This document shows positions 44,046 to 56,012 of a stretch of DNA of 64,000 bases, piece by piece (the stretch's first letter is position 1; every line of letters begins with the position of its first letter). Below the pieces are notes generated by a model. The model saw only the letters and a list, made by a program, of their open reading frames with translations, was not told the DNA's origin and ran no database searches. A program made the translations under genes and the position numbers. The stretch is from Wolfiporia cocos. Taxonomy: Eukaryota; Basidiomycota; Agaricomycetes; Polyporales; Phaeolaceae. The DNA lies in contig JACCLO010000001.1 of NCBI GenBank assembly GCA_029448655.1, positions 5,022,001-5,086,000 on the forward strand, read 5' to 3'.

Positions 44046-44862
44046 TCAAGGACACAGGCTCAGCTTACCGAAAACCAGAACAATGCTGGTTTTGATCGGG
44101 AAAAGAGGGGCATCCGTTCGTCAGTGGCGTCCAGCAGCTGACTCAATGTCAGCATACGGCTGAGGGTAGGGTAGCAAGCTACGAGCTGATGTTCTGACAT
44201 GTAAAGAGGGGAACATACGACGATCAGTACATAATCTCATAGTGAAGTGATATTCTCGACTTTGACCAAAGAGGATCGCACCGTTCTATAGCTGAGGGTG
44301 AATACTGTATAGCATTAGCAGAGATTTTAGAAACCTGTGCGCTGTACGGATTGTTATTCTGTAGCGATGTAGATTAGCATATGTTTAGATGCCGAACGGA
44401 AACACCAATACGCATGAATGATTTGTATCTTCTCAACGGATGTCACATTCGAGTCCCACTGTTAAACGTTGAGGGCGTACTGTAAGCCTGCGATATCCGT
44501 GCATCAGGAGAACATGAACAAATTGTATCGTCTACAAGAAGCTACAAACGGTCTATCGCTGACCGTAGGTTCGCGCTGTTGTGACTATCAGGAGACACGT
44601 GCCGGTGAGGGCTCTGAAGGGCTTTCCCCTACTTCCACAGAACGTAGGGACCTGTTGAATATGGCCGCACAACCTTACGGTTTCTCTCCTGATAAAAGCA
44701 GCTCGTGTAACTCTCAACTTTCACTTTGATCACATACTTGTGCTATGTTGAAACAGAGTCAAACTGATATATGTTTTCGCGAGGCTTTTGATGCATGAGC
44801 TTAGCGGGAGTGGCGTTCGGTTAACGCGAGTGTGGCAATTTCAAGCTCCGCTAATGAACGCG
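44046..44862. other. Intergenic region upstream of MCM2
   Basis: No gene recognised; it includes the MCM2 promoter at its right end. Confidence 0.4.
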
Positions 44863-44868
44863 ACGCGT
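44863..44868 (+). promoter_or_regulatory. MCB-like box upstream of MCM2
   Basis: ACGCGT, inside GCGACGCGTCGCG, lies 92 bp before the MCM2 start codon. A related TAACGCGA is at about 44822. ACGCGT is the binding site of the fungal MBF factor that drives G1/S transcription of replication genes, including MCM genes. Confidence 0.55.
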
Positions 44869-44959
44869 CGCGAAGAGTTTGTCCCGCTCTGTCCCTCCGC
44901 TCCCTTTCTCTTGGTCTCTCTCCTCCGCCATATCTGTACTGTAGATTCTAACAGTCTTG

Positions 44960-47900
44960 ATGGTGAGATGACGACTGCTGTAGGTGGTTTGGCTGCTTAT
45001 ATCTGCTCAGGCTTCCCGTGTTGCAAAACGTCGACGTTCACCTCTCCCGGATTCGTCACCCGCACCGCGTCCAAGTGCGGCGCGTCGCGACTCGGAGTCT
45101 TCACTCCCTCCATCATCCCCGCCACCACCGTTCTCCGACACAGACGACAGTCTCGACGAACGCGATGCAGTTCAAGACGTCGATGACGACGCGGAGGAAG
45201 AGGAAGACGGCGAGGATCTCTTCGGGGAGGGCCTTGAGGAGTATGCACGCACCACCATCGTTCTGAGTGTAAAACGCTTCTGACTGCGGCTATTACACAG
45301 AGACTACGGTGAAGATCAGGCTCTTGATCGATACTCAGACGTCGGCATAAATGACGAGGAGGAGTTCGAGGAGATGTCTATCGCTGCGCGGCGCGCTGCA
45401 GAAGCTAAGATGGCTCAGCGGGATCGACGCGAGCAAGCTGGAAGACGTGGCACGCGGGCTCTGAGACGTAGTCGTATGCCAGACTTTCTACAGAGTGACG
45501 ATATGGACGAAGATGTCGATGGACATGGACTGCTCGCCGGCACAAAGAGACGAGTGAGGAGACAATATGACGAAAGAAAGGATTTGGATGACATGGAAGG
45601 CATAGAAGACGTGAGTGGCAATTATTCGCTAGGTAATGTCTCCTCGCTCATTGTGGCCATCAGGAAATACCTCTCGAACAGCTTAGTGATATCAAAGCGA
45701 AGTCCATTGTCGAGTGGATAGCAAACGAGCGCGTTCGCCGCTCTATCGTTAGACATTTCCGGCAGTTCCTTATGACATACGTCGACGAGCACGGAAGTTC
45801 AGTTTACGGACAACGTATACGGAGTTTAGGAGAGAGTACGTTTTTGCCATAATCCCAAAGCATCAATATCTCGACACGTCATTTTTATAGACAACTCCGA
45901 ATCGCTCGAGGTCTCGTACCTTCATCTGGCTCTTTCAAAGCCAATCCTCGCGTATTTCCTCACAAACTCGCCAAGTGCCATGCTCGCCATTTTCGACGAG
46001 GTGGCCCTGAGCGCCATTCTCGTCTACTATCCGAACTACGAGCGTATTCACTCGGAAGTGCATGTCCGCATCACTGATCTGCCTCTGAGCTCCTCGCTGC
46101 GTGATCTGCGTCGTTCCAACCTCAACAATCTCGTGCGTGTGTCCGGTGTTGTCACACGGCGAACAGGCGTCTTTCCACAATTGAAGTATGTCAAATTCGA
46201 CTGCAGAAAATGTAATGCAGTACTCGGCCCATTTTACCAAGATGCGACGAAGGAGGTCAAGATCAGCTATTGTCCAAATTGTGAGGGCAAAGGCCCATTC
46301 TCTGTGAACTCGGAGCAGGTACGAATTTGAAAGCCACAGCTACGCTAGCACGCTGATGGCAACGCTTGTGATATGACAGACTGTGTACCGGAATTACCAA
46401 AAGATGACCCTGCAAGAGTCCCCCGGCTCAGTGCCCCCCGGTCGCCTACCGCGTCACCGGGAAGTTGTCCTGCTTTGGGACCTGATTGACAAGGCGAAGC
46501 CGGGAGAGGAGATCGTAAGTTGTTTTAGCAGCCGGTTTTTGTGTAATCAGACATCGCTTGACATCCCCGTCGCGTAGGAGGTTACTGGCATCTACCGCAA
46601 CAACTTTGATGCATCGCTCAACTCGAAGAATGGCTTTCCCGTCTTCTCGACCATCATTGAGGCAAATCATATCAACAAGAAGGAAGACCAGTTTGCCGCC
46701 TTCCGACTAACCGAGGAGGACGAGCAGGAGATACGGGCGCTTGCGCGGGATGATCGTATACGCAAGCGAATCATCAAATCCATAGCACCATCAATCTACG
46801 GGCACGAGGATATCAAGACTGCGCTCGCGCTATCGCTCTTCAGCGGCGTGCCCAAGGATATCCGAGGAAAGCACCGCATCCGAGGCGACGTAAATGTGCT
46901 GCTGCTCGGCGACCCAGGCACGGCCAAGTCTCAGTTCCTCAAATACGTGGAGAAGACGGCGCACCGGTCCGTGTTCGCGACGGGGCAGGGCGCGTCCGCA
47001 GTCGGACTGACGGCAAGCGTGCGCAAGGACCCCGTCACACGCGAGTGGACACTCGAGGGCGGCGCGCTTGTGCTCGCGGACAAGGGGACGTGTCTCATCG
47101 ACGAGTTCGACAAGATGAACGACGCGGATAGGACGTCCATCCACGAGGCGATGGAGCAGCAGACAATCTCGATCTCCAAGGCGGGCATCGTGACCACCCT
47201 TCAGGCGCGGTGTGCGATCATCGCGGCGGCGAACCCGATTCGCGGGCGCTACAACCCGACGGTGCCGTTCCAGCAGAATGTCGAGCTCACCGAGCCGATT
47301 CTGTCCCGTTTTGACGTGCTCTGCGTGGTGAAGGATACGGTGGACCCCGTGCAGGACGAGCTTCTGGCGCGGTTCGTGGTGGGCAGCCACTTGCGAAGCC
47401 ACCCCAAGTTCGAGCCCGAGAAGGACGAGATGGATGTGGGCACCACGCTGGATGCGGATGTACGCCTCGTTTATGGAAAAAGTGCAGGCTAGTGCTGACA
47501 AGTGCCCCAGATCATATCACAAGACCTCCTGCGCAAGTACATCATGTACGCGCGCGAGAAGATCCGGCCAAAGCTGTATGACCTCGACCAGGAAAAGCTT
47601 TCGCGGCTGTTCGCGGACTTGCGGCGAGAGTCTCTAGCCACGGGTTCGTTCCCCATTACCGTCCGACACTTGGAAAGCATGATCCGCATGGCGGAGGCGA
47701 GCGCGAAGATGGCGCTCCGTGAGTATGTGCGTGCAGACGACATCGACCTCGCCATTTCCGTCACGGTCGGAAGCTTCGTGAACGCACAGAAGATGTCGAT
47801 CAAGAAGACGCTCGAGCGAGTACGTTGTGCGGGATTTGCAGCTCGGCCCGCGTACTGATAAGCGGCAATCATAGGGATTCCGCAAATACCTCACCCAGGC

Positions 47901-48206
47901 TCGTGACCACGAGGAGCTGCTCGCGTTCATACTCGGCCAGATCGTGAAGGAAAAGGCGCGGTTCTACCAGCTGCAGCGCCATCAGCAGCCAGAGGTCATC
48001 AGCGTCCGGACGGCGGAGCTAGACGAACGCGTGCGTTGATTCATGAACCGATTAACCGCGGACAGGAATTGATATCTGCCTTTGATCAGGCGAAGGAGCA
48101 CGACATCTACGATACGACGCCGTTCCTTCGCTCGCGGCTATTTACCGCGAACGGCTACAAGCTCAAGGACGATATCATCGAGAAGGGCTTCTCGCTTGTC
48201 GGTTAG
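44960..48206 (+). CDS. MCM2: DNA replication licensing factor Mcm2
   Basis: A subunit of the nuclear MCM2-7 replicative helicase. Ten exons: 44960-44962, 45011-45240, 45301-45610, 45664-45835, 45891-46318, 46380-46514, 46578-47459, 47511-47819, 47875-48030 and 48090-48206. They total 2742 nt in frame (913 residues), the normal Mcm2 size. The acidic, Ser-rich N-terminus typical of Mcm2 is followed by a C4 zinc finger (CRKC...CPNC), Walker A GDPGTAKS, Walker B LIDEFDKM and the arginine finger SRFD. The start is best explained by an ATG whose third base is directly followed by a 48-bp intron, since exon 2 then reads [11 protein letters not shown]; an ATG inside that intron (44984) is the alternative. 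An MCB-like box lies 92 bp upstream. Confidence 0.95.
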
Positions 48207-48542
48207 CTGGCTTGGGTCCTCTGTATTGCTGCTATACCCTCCTGTAATCGATGTCACGGCGAAGTATATGAATTGTTGTATAAACGTGTGGCTGTGATGG
48301 TGCGTGTCGTGCCTGCTTGGTGGAGCTCAAACGGCACGAATGAACGGGTCTACTGTCGGACTAGAGGATCGATAGTGGCCGGGCAATTGTTAGTGTGATA
48401 CATTAGATTTGCCGCTCGATGCTCACTCGGCTGAGCGAGGATAAGAAGACGCGCTAAGCAGCCACCACACGAGGCTTTTCACGACCCTCTCCGCTCTGTC
48501 ACGACTGCCACGACCGCCACCTCATCGTCGCTCTCGCTGACG

Positions 48543-51500
48543 ATGAACATCCCACTCGACATCAAGGCGGTCTCGCCGCTGTTCGTCCTCCGCGTTGCAT
48601 CTCCGGCCATTGTATTTCTATCGACACTTTCCATCACAGTTACCCGGCCACATTCCCCGCAATCGCCCTCCCCTATCACATCTGTCGTCGTCGCCGCGAG
48701 CACTCCTCGCCGCGGCCTGATTCTCTCTCTTCTCTCTCTCTCGGCTCTCACTTTTCTCCTGGATGGCTTGACGTTTGTTGTATATGCAGTACTTCGCAAA
48801 ATCTGGCCACAGAACAGTGGCATCGAAATCAGCGCGGTCCTTGGCCTCGTCGCGTACGCCGGCCTGGCCGCACTAGGCGCATGGAAGGATGTGCATGGAG
48901 TTGACGTCTGGTCGTTGAAAAGACTGAAGCTCGCCATCGCAGTGGCGCTCGTCCTCGATGTCGTCCAGGTCGTCTGGCTTGGCTTATCGGTCACATTCAC
49001 CGGTGCGCATCCGTGCTGCGCACATGTATTCTCCGCTGCGTACTAACCTACTTTGTTTTAGAACCGCCCTCGCTCAGCTTCCTGCTGCACTTTGCCTTCC
49101 CCGCCTTCCGCGCACTCATCCTCGTTCCTCTCCTCGCAGCACTACTCTTCCCTCGTGTAACATATGTACCAGTACTCAACGGGGACCAACCGGCTCCCGC
49201 CGAAACAAGCCTCCTCCTCCCCGCGGAGGAAGGAGCAGCGCCTTCCACTGGCCTCTCCCCCGTCTCAGCCGAGATGAGCAAATATGGCACCTTCCGATCA
49301 AATGTTTCCGCGTCGGGTCCCACTACGCGAACGCATACTCCCGCTCCGTCGACTTTCCGCTCTTCTCACCTCAAGCCGACGACTAAGGTGAGCCACATTG
49401 GCGAGGATGACGCGTCTTGTGACCTGACTGACGCATATACGCGACTGCAGGAGGTCAAGGAGGAAATTGTGCTCGACCCCTCATGGGGCGAGATTCTAGC
49501 CCGCCTCAAGCGCATTTCCCCGTACTTGTGGCCGTCGAAAAGCTTCGCCTTGCAATTTTTGGCGGTGAGTGGCGCTTCCAGCCTTGTAATGAAGCGCGCT
49601 AAATTTTATGCGCAGCTTCTATGTATCCTCGTTGTCGCTGTAGGACGTCTCGTGAACATCCTCGTGCCGTTCATCTTTGCCGAGCTCGTGCACATGTTTG
49701 AGGATGGCTCACAATCCGCCGCATTGTGGACGTATCTGTTTGTGTATGTCGGCCTTCGCTTCCTGCAAGCGAGTGGCGGTTTGAATGCGCTCCGCGAGGC
49801 GAGTAATATGGACGAGCTGAGGATCGACAATGGACTGATGTGTGAATATGTGCTCAGGTCTTGTGGGCACCTGTTATGCAGTACTCTGACAGAGGTATGC
49901 GTTCACGTAGCTGATCGAGTAAATCTGCCTATTTACGCGTCCCTTAAGAAATGTCCCAACTCTCCTTCGACCACCTGCTCAACCTGTCATTTGCATTCCA
50001 TCTGCGCCGTAAGACTGGCGAGATCTTGCGAATTCTCGACCGCGGCGCTGCTATAAATCGCGCATTTGAGGTGAGAATCTCTTCAACACTCTGACACTCG
50101 TCCGCTCATAAGATGTGCAGCTTCTGCTATTCAACGTGATCCCGGCGTTCATCGATATTGGCCTTGCGCTTGTGGTGTTCTGCATCTACTTTGAATGGAC
50201 GCTCACCGTGGTCGTGTTCCTTGTCATAGCTACCTACGGTACGTAACTTCCGCCTCTGTAAAGTTTCATGAGGCTTTACACGCGCATGTAGTCACTGCAA
50301 GTATCGCCCTGACCAAATGGCGGACAAGGCTGCGGCGTAAAATGGTTGAGCGCGACGTGGTAGGTTTACTGCTTGCGTGTGATCGATGATCATTCATTCA
50401 TCGCGGATGTAGATCACGCGTGGCATTCATACCGACTGCCTTCTTAACTATGAGACTGTGAAGTACTTCTGCGGTGAGCAGCACGAGGCCGAGCGTTACA
50501 GTGATGCCATCCGCCAGTACCAGACTCTCGAGTACAAGGTCATCGGTGAGGTGTTCTCCGGAACGTGGTTTCGAGCGAAGGATTGATGACGTTCTTCTAG
50601 TCTCGCTGAACCTGCTGAATCTTGTCCAGAACTTCATCCTTGTATGTGGAATCACCAGTAACTTGTCCACCATCTTACTGATACCGCAACACAGACTCTG
50701 GGCCTCCTGGTCGGTACCATGATTGTCGCGCTGCGTGTGACCAGGGGACAGTCGGAGCCCTACCGGTTCGTCTTCTTCGTGACCTATCTGGCTCAGGTGA
50801 GCTCCGACTTTCGCACATTCGGCGGAAATGATGCTGATACAATCCAGCTCTACGTCCCACTGAACATGCTCGGCACGATTTACCGGTCCATCAACCAGAC
50901 GCTCGTCGATACGGAGAAGCTGCTCAAGCTTCTGAGCGAGCCCACGGATGTGAACGATAAGCCGAACGCGCCAGACCTTATCGTGACGGATGGCGAGATC
51001 GAGTTCGGTGGGTTTGACCTGGTGTCCTGATTTGATGTGGGCGTGGACTGACGGGCCACCAAGATAACGTGAACTTCTCGTACGACGGACGGACCCCCGC
51101 ACTAAGCGGTGTCTCCTTCAAGGTCCCCAAGGGCTCCTCGGTCGCGCTCGTCGGGGAGTCCGGCACGGGCAAGTCTACGGTGCTGCGGTTGCTGTACAGG
51201 TTCTATGACCTCAAGGAGGGTGATGGACACATCCGTATCGATGGCCAGGACATTCGCGACGTGACCCAGGCGAGTCTCCGCAGGGCCATTGGCGTCGTCC
51301 CGCAGGACTCTGTGCTGTTCAATGCCAGCATCGCGTACAACATCGGGTACGTACCTCGCTGACATAGACAGAAGCCGGAGAGCTTACATATCTATGTGTA
51401 TCCAGCTATGGCAAATTTGGCGCATCTGCTGAGGAGGTCGAGGCTGCAGCTAAGGCTGCACAGATGCACGACCGGATCATAAGCTTCCCAGACGGGTACG

Positions 51501-52836
51501 AGACGAAAGTGGGCGAGCGCGGGGTGCGGCTGAGTGGGGGTGAAAAGCAGCGTGTGGCAATTGCTAGGACGCTGTTGAAGAACCCCCCTGTTTTGCTCTT
51601 GGATGAGGCTACTAGGTGCGTTGGCGACCGTAATGCCGCGGGTGTGGGACTAGTGTCTCACGTGTGCGTTAGTGCGCTCGATACCGCTACGGAAAAGGAC
51701 ATTCAGAAGGCGCTGCAACACCTCGTGGAGGGCAGATCGTCCCTGTCTATCGCGCACCGGCTCTCGGTATGTGGTTTTACGTGTCGCTAGTTCGCCCGAG
51801 CTGACAGGTTCCCTGATCGCGCAGACGATCGCGTCCGCTGACTTGTGCGTTCTACGTCTGGGTGTTATCAGACTAGGAGACTAACTGGCGTAATAGGATT
51901 CTCGTGCTCAAGGATGGTCAGATTGTGGAGCAGGGAACCCACAGCGAGCTCCTGGCGCAGGACGGCGTCTTTGCGAATATGTGGGCTGCACAAGTGCAGG
52001 GTATCGAGGATGCGGGGTCTTCTCATTCCCGCCAGAAGGAAGCAATCACTGGATACTCGGTTGAACAGGATATTTCTTCAACCAAGGAAGCTGATACGAC
52101 CCACACTTCGAACCCAAGCACTCAGGAGACGGTGACCCGGACGGACGCAGAAGGACGTGCCACTGTGGATGCCGAGACGGCAGATACGACTGTTGAGGCG
52201 GTGCAAGAGTCTGTTCGAGAGTTCGTTCCCACAGATACCCCAGCGGCAGAGTCGTCAGAGAACCACACCCAAGAAGTGTCTCGTTCGGTCGCATTCCCTC
52301 GCGCAGAAGATCAAGCACTCCAGGCTTTCCCCACCGCGGACGATGTGGCGCCGTCAGCTGACTACTCTGCTCCCATGGCCATCCCCAGGACGGACAGCCC
52401 GGCACCCTCCGGCGCCGTTGCGTTCCCCATGGCATTCCCGACCGGTGACGACGCCCCCTCGCGCGCATCCAATCCGGAGCTCTCGATGTCGCTCCCGCCA
52501 CCAACCCCTGGTGTGACGTTCCAGGACAGCCAGCCGCCGGAGCATTCGGGCGTGCCGGGCAGCCCGCCGAATGATGGCAAGCGTAAACGGACGCTGTCGA
52601 CACAGGGAATGCAGCGCCTCGCCCGCCGGCTGTCGACTGGGCGCCGCCAGGAGTCAACGTCGTCCATCCCGAAGATGGCAGGCGCGTTCATGGCCGGGCT
52701 CAAGCGCGAGGGCACGTCTGCGTCCAAGGACGACAGCGAGGCGCATGACAGTCCTGCAGGGAGCGTGGTGAGCGAGACTGGGAAGCCAAAGAGCAAGAAG
52801 AAGGATAAGAAAGATAAGAGGAAGAGCGCTCTCTAG
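48543..52836 (+). CDS. HMT1/ABCB6-like half ABC transporter
   Basis: A multi-exon gene with more than ten introns. The N-terminus has about five transmembrane helices (a TMD0-like extra domain), then the six-helix ABC core (WAPVMQYSD, then [19 protein letters not shown]) and one nucleotide-binding domain: Walker [11 protein letters not shown]-loop VVPQDSVLF, signature LSGGEKQ, Walker B VLLLDEAT, and the switch in IAHRLS. This plan matches vacuolar/mitochondrial heavy-metal-tolerance transporters (HMT1, ABCB6), which move phytochelatin or glutathione-type metal conjugates or porphyrins; the substrate here is inferred. After the NBD a tail of roughly 270 low-complexity residues (Ser/Pro/Ala, ending [12 protein letters not shown]) is unusual. 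One intron (49799-49857) looks GC-AG, and a 63-bp in-frame segment (49388-49450) may be an optional intron. Confidence 0.9.
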
Positions 52837-53297
52837 TCGCCGCTGGCGCGCCTCCTGGGCTGAGCCCCCATACCCTCCTGACCTGCTACATTCCTCATGA
52901 TATGACCCCCTCACGACCTGCACCCTAGTGTGTATGAACGCTCGCATATTGCACTGTCCATGTATCTACCCGTATATCAATGCATCGGTTATGTGTTGGA
53001 TAGGTGAAACCTCGAAGAAATAATGGTAGCTTTGGGGTCCGCAATTGCCAAAACAAGGACCGAGGCGCCAATGGCGGGTCTAGAGTCATAAGAAGCGACG
53101 AAGGTTAGGGTTCTGTCGCGGGGTTTGAAAAGACTGGGGGCTATATAAGATGGGCCCGTCGAGCATTTGAGCTCAACCGCTCCTGTCCCCGAATCTCACC
53201 TGCTCGTCGTCCGTTCCGCGTCCGGGTTTCGGTTTCGTTCGGTCTTCGTCTCAAGGTTTCAACGGGAATCCTACTGTATCCATATACTTGAATCACC
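52837..53297. promoter_or_regulatory. Intergenic region with TATA box of the RRM gene
   Basis: TATATAA at 53142-53148 lies 150 bp before the start codon of the RRM gene, leaving a 5' UTR of about 120 bp. Nothing else is recognised. Confidence 0.5.
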
Positions 53298-54165
53298 ATG
53301 TCTGCAAAAGTTTACGTTGGGTCAGTTTCGTCGTGCTCGATGCGCCGTTCTCCTCACGTTGGGAGAGCGCGACTGATTGTGTCTGTGCCCCTGTAGTAAC
53401 TTGAGCTGGAATACCACCGACGATTCTTTGCGCCAAGTCAGTGTGATTTTCCGCGCAGCGCGTCCGCGCGCTGCGTTGTCTGTTGATGATCGTGTCTGAT
53501 ATCCTCGTGTTCGCGAATTTGCCCCGTTCCTAGGCCTTCTCCGCTTATGGCAATATCCTTGATGTACGCTGCATCTCAGATCCGTCGGCTACGCGCTGTC
53601 GTTAGTCGTCGTCCGATCCTAAGCTGATATGGTCCCAGTCCATTGTGATGCGCGACCGCGACACCGGTCGCTCGCGTGGCTTCGGATTTGTCACCTACAG
53701 CTCCGGCCTCGAGGCCCAGTCCGCCATCAGCAGCCTCAACGAGCAGGAGCTTGATGGCCGCCGCATCAAGGTCAACCTTGCCAACGCCCGCGGCAGCGGA
53801 GGTGGAGGCGGAGGTTTGCCTTTCCTTAACCCCGGCGAGTATCGTGCCCCTAACACCGCTTTAGGCTACGGAGGCCAGAGCGGCTACAGTGGTGGTGGAG
53901 GTGGAGGCTACGGTGGTAAGGTGTTGCGTGTCTCCTCGTGGTCGTCGCTCATCCGTCGTCTGCAGGTGGCTACGGCGGAGGTGGGTACAACATGCCTAGC
54001 TACGAGCAAGGTTGCGAAGTAGTGTTCGGTGATAACTGAGCTTGTGCTGACGACTGTCGCTATTGAGCAGGTGGATACGGCGGTGCCCAGGGCGGCTACG
54101 GCGGTGGAGGCTACAACGGTGGCGCCGGCTACAGCGGCGGCTACGGTGGTGCTCCCCAGTACTAA
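53298..54165 (+). CDS. Glycine-rich RRM RNA-binding protein
   Basis: Six exons (53298-53320, 53397-53436, 53534-53563, 53639-53915, 53966-54010, 54071-54165) total 510 nt, 169 residues. One N-terminal RRM holds RNP2 (KVYVGNLSW) and RNP1 (RSRGFGFVTY), followed by a Gly/Tyr-rich C-terminus with repeated GGYGG units ending GGAPQY. This is the layout of GRP/CIRBP-type proteins, which bind and chaperone mRNA, often under stress. The small exons splitting the RRM are typical of basidiomycete genes. The intron after 54010 has a weak donor (GTTGCG). Confidence 0.9.
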
Positions 54166-56012
54166 GCCACGATACGTGAGTGTGGTGTGCGCTGCATCGG
54201 GATTTGTCTGACACGAATGTTCAGGTCGCGTATCGCTCCATGCCTCCCTCTCCAGTCTCGTCTCTCCTGCAGCGCGTGATGATTGTCCGGTTCCGTGCGC
54301 GCTCAATGTATCATTGATGATCGTTTCTTGCTCGACCCACTCATCCACACCGTTCCTTTTCCCTGCCCGTCGTTTCTGGTAGCACTCGTCGTTTTCGTCC
54401 TAGCTCGTCTCATCTGATACGGTCTCGGTGTTCTCACAATCCGGCTTGTACTTGTACGATCTCACCATTCCGAAGTCTCTGTCCGTCGTATTTGCTACCA
54501 CTCCCCTCGTCTCGGTGTCCGCTGCTTTCCCCCGCTGTTGTGGGTGGGTGTGTCACTTTAGTCTTACTGTGTATTAAAAGAAACACGTTTGCGCGCTTCA
54601 TAAACATCTGGGTGATTTGAAGATGTGTACACGTTAGTGTTTGAGGACTTTACCGTGTCAGTCGCAACTTCATGATTGTTACAGTACACGCCGATACGCT
54701 CAATCTGAATGTCTTTTCTTCGTTATGTTACGGTAACATGATAGCGCGACCGTCTGCGCTGGATCTCGCTCAACCCCGTTCGTGATGCGCGCACTAGCAA
54801 CATGTATCCATGCACCCAGTGTCGCCGCACCGACAGCTTCGCATTTTTTACCTGTGTTCTTTTCCTGAGACCGTCTCTGTGGGGCTGTTGCGATAAAATC
54901 CCAAGCCACTGACTGCCGTGAAGTCTCAAATAGCAGGGCCTTGCTGGCCATCAGCAAAGTGCAGATTGCGTTGTAATTGGTCGTATCAATTGCCAGACTG
55001 CTCTTGAGAATGCAATCGAATATCATCGCCGATTCCACTCATCATGTTACCCCCGCAATAGCAATACTGGCCATTGCGATCGGTTGCAATGGCCGACTTG
55101 TCTGACATCGTGGGTAGCGCAGCGAGCGCCCCCTTCGCTCCCGCAATGGAATCGTCGGAGAAGCGTTCCCATCTCCGCATCAGGCAAAATGTCCAGTGAC
55201 TCACTGATGTATACCGATCGTATTTTACACAGCATGAATAATCCGTCGAGGAGAGAATACGAAACAGGGGTCTTGTGCGCTTCCGGAAAGTGCGAAGACT
55301 CCAGATATCGGGTCATGGGTTTTGTAAGGCGACATGATCCTTCCGACGATGGCTCGTATTTTGATGTGTTGACGGAGAAGAGTACAGAATACAGTGGTGT
55401 CCATTTCTCGAAGGGTATCAGCACATCAGGCCTGATACCCCTCCATGCGCGTGCGGGGCCGCGCCGAGTGGGAGGGAGGCAAGCGGCGTGGAGAGGCGGG
55501 AACGAGATCGATCTGGTGAGCGGCGCGTGGGCGTAGGGTGTGTGAGGACTGCGAGCGAGCGTGTGGGCGCGATTGGAGAGGACAGAGCGGACGGCGTCGT
55601 GCCTCCTGCGCGTATGGGATGCCTGCGAAAGGTGCGCAAACGCGTTTTGTCCTCTCTGGGACGCAGCGACGGGGCGACGGGGCGGTTAGCTGAGTATACA
55701 AGATGGCGTACGCACCGATGTATAGAGTCCAGTACCAATACGTGCCCAGTGAGAGCGAGCGCACGGGAACGATCGATGTGGGCGCGATCGCGGCAGCCAG
55801 CAGCAACTCGGTGCTCACAATGACCATTGAGGACAAGCGCGCGGGGATTGTGGCGCACAGCCCGCGCTTGGACCCGCACACCGACGCAGGCATCGCCGCC
55901 GCCCTCGCCCTCGCCATAGCCACCGGCACAGCGCTGCTGCTCTCGCTCTCGGGCTGCGCCACAGACGCATTGTGCGCAGACACACGCTCCCATTGGCCAT
56001 CGCCCATCTGGG
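54166..56012. other. Intergenic region; possible minus-strand gene 54700-55424
   Basis: 3' flank of the RRM gene, then two adjacent minus-strand openings (55424-55047 and 55038-54700, about 125 and 112 residues) that could be exons of one hypothetical gene, but no domain is visible. 55440-56012 is the upstream region of the HMG-box gene; a plus ORF from ATG 55703 could be an upstream exon or chance. Confidence 0.3.

Noticed and set aside
46830..47501. 223-codon minus ORF over MCM2
   Set aside because: Antisense shadow of the MCM ATPase exon.
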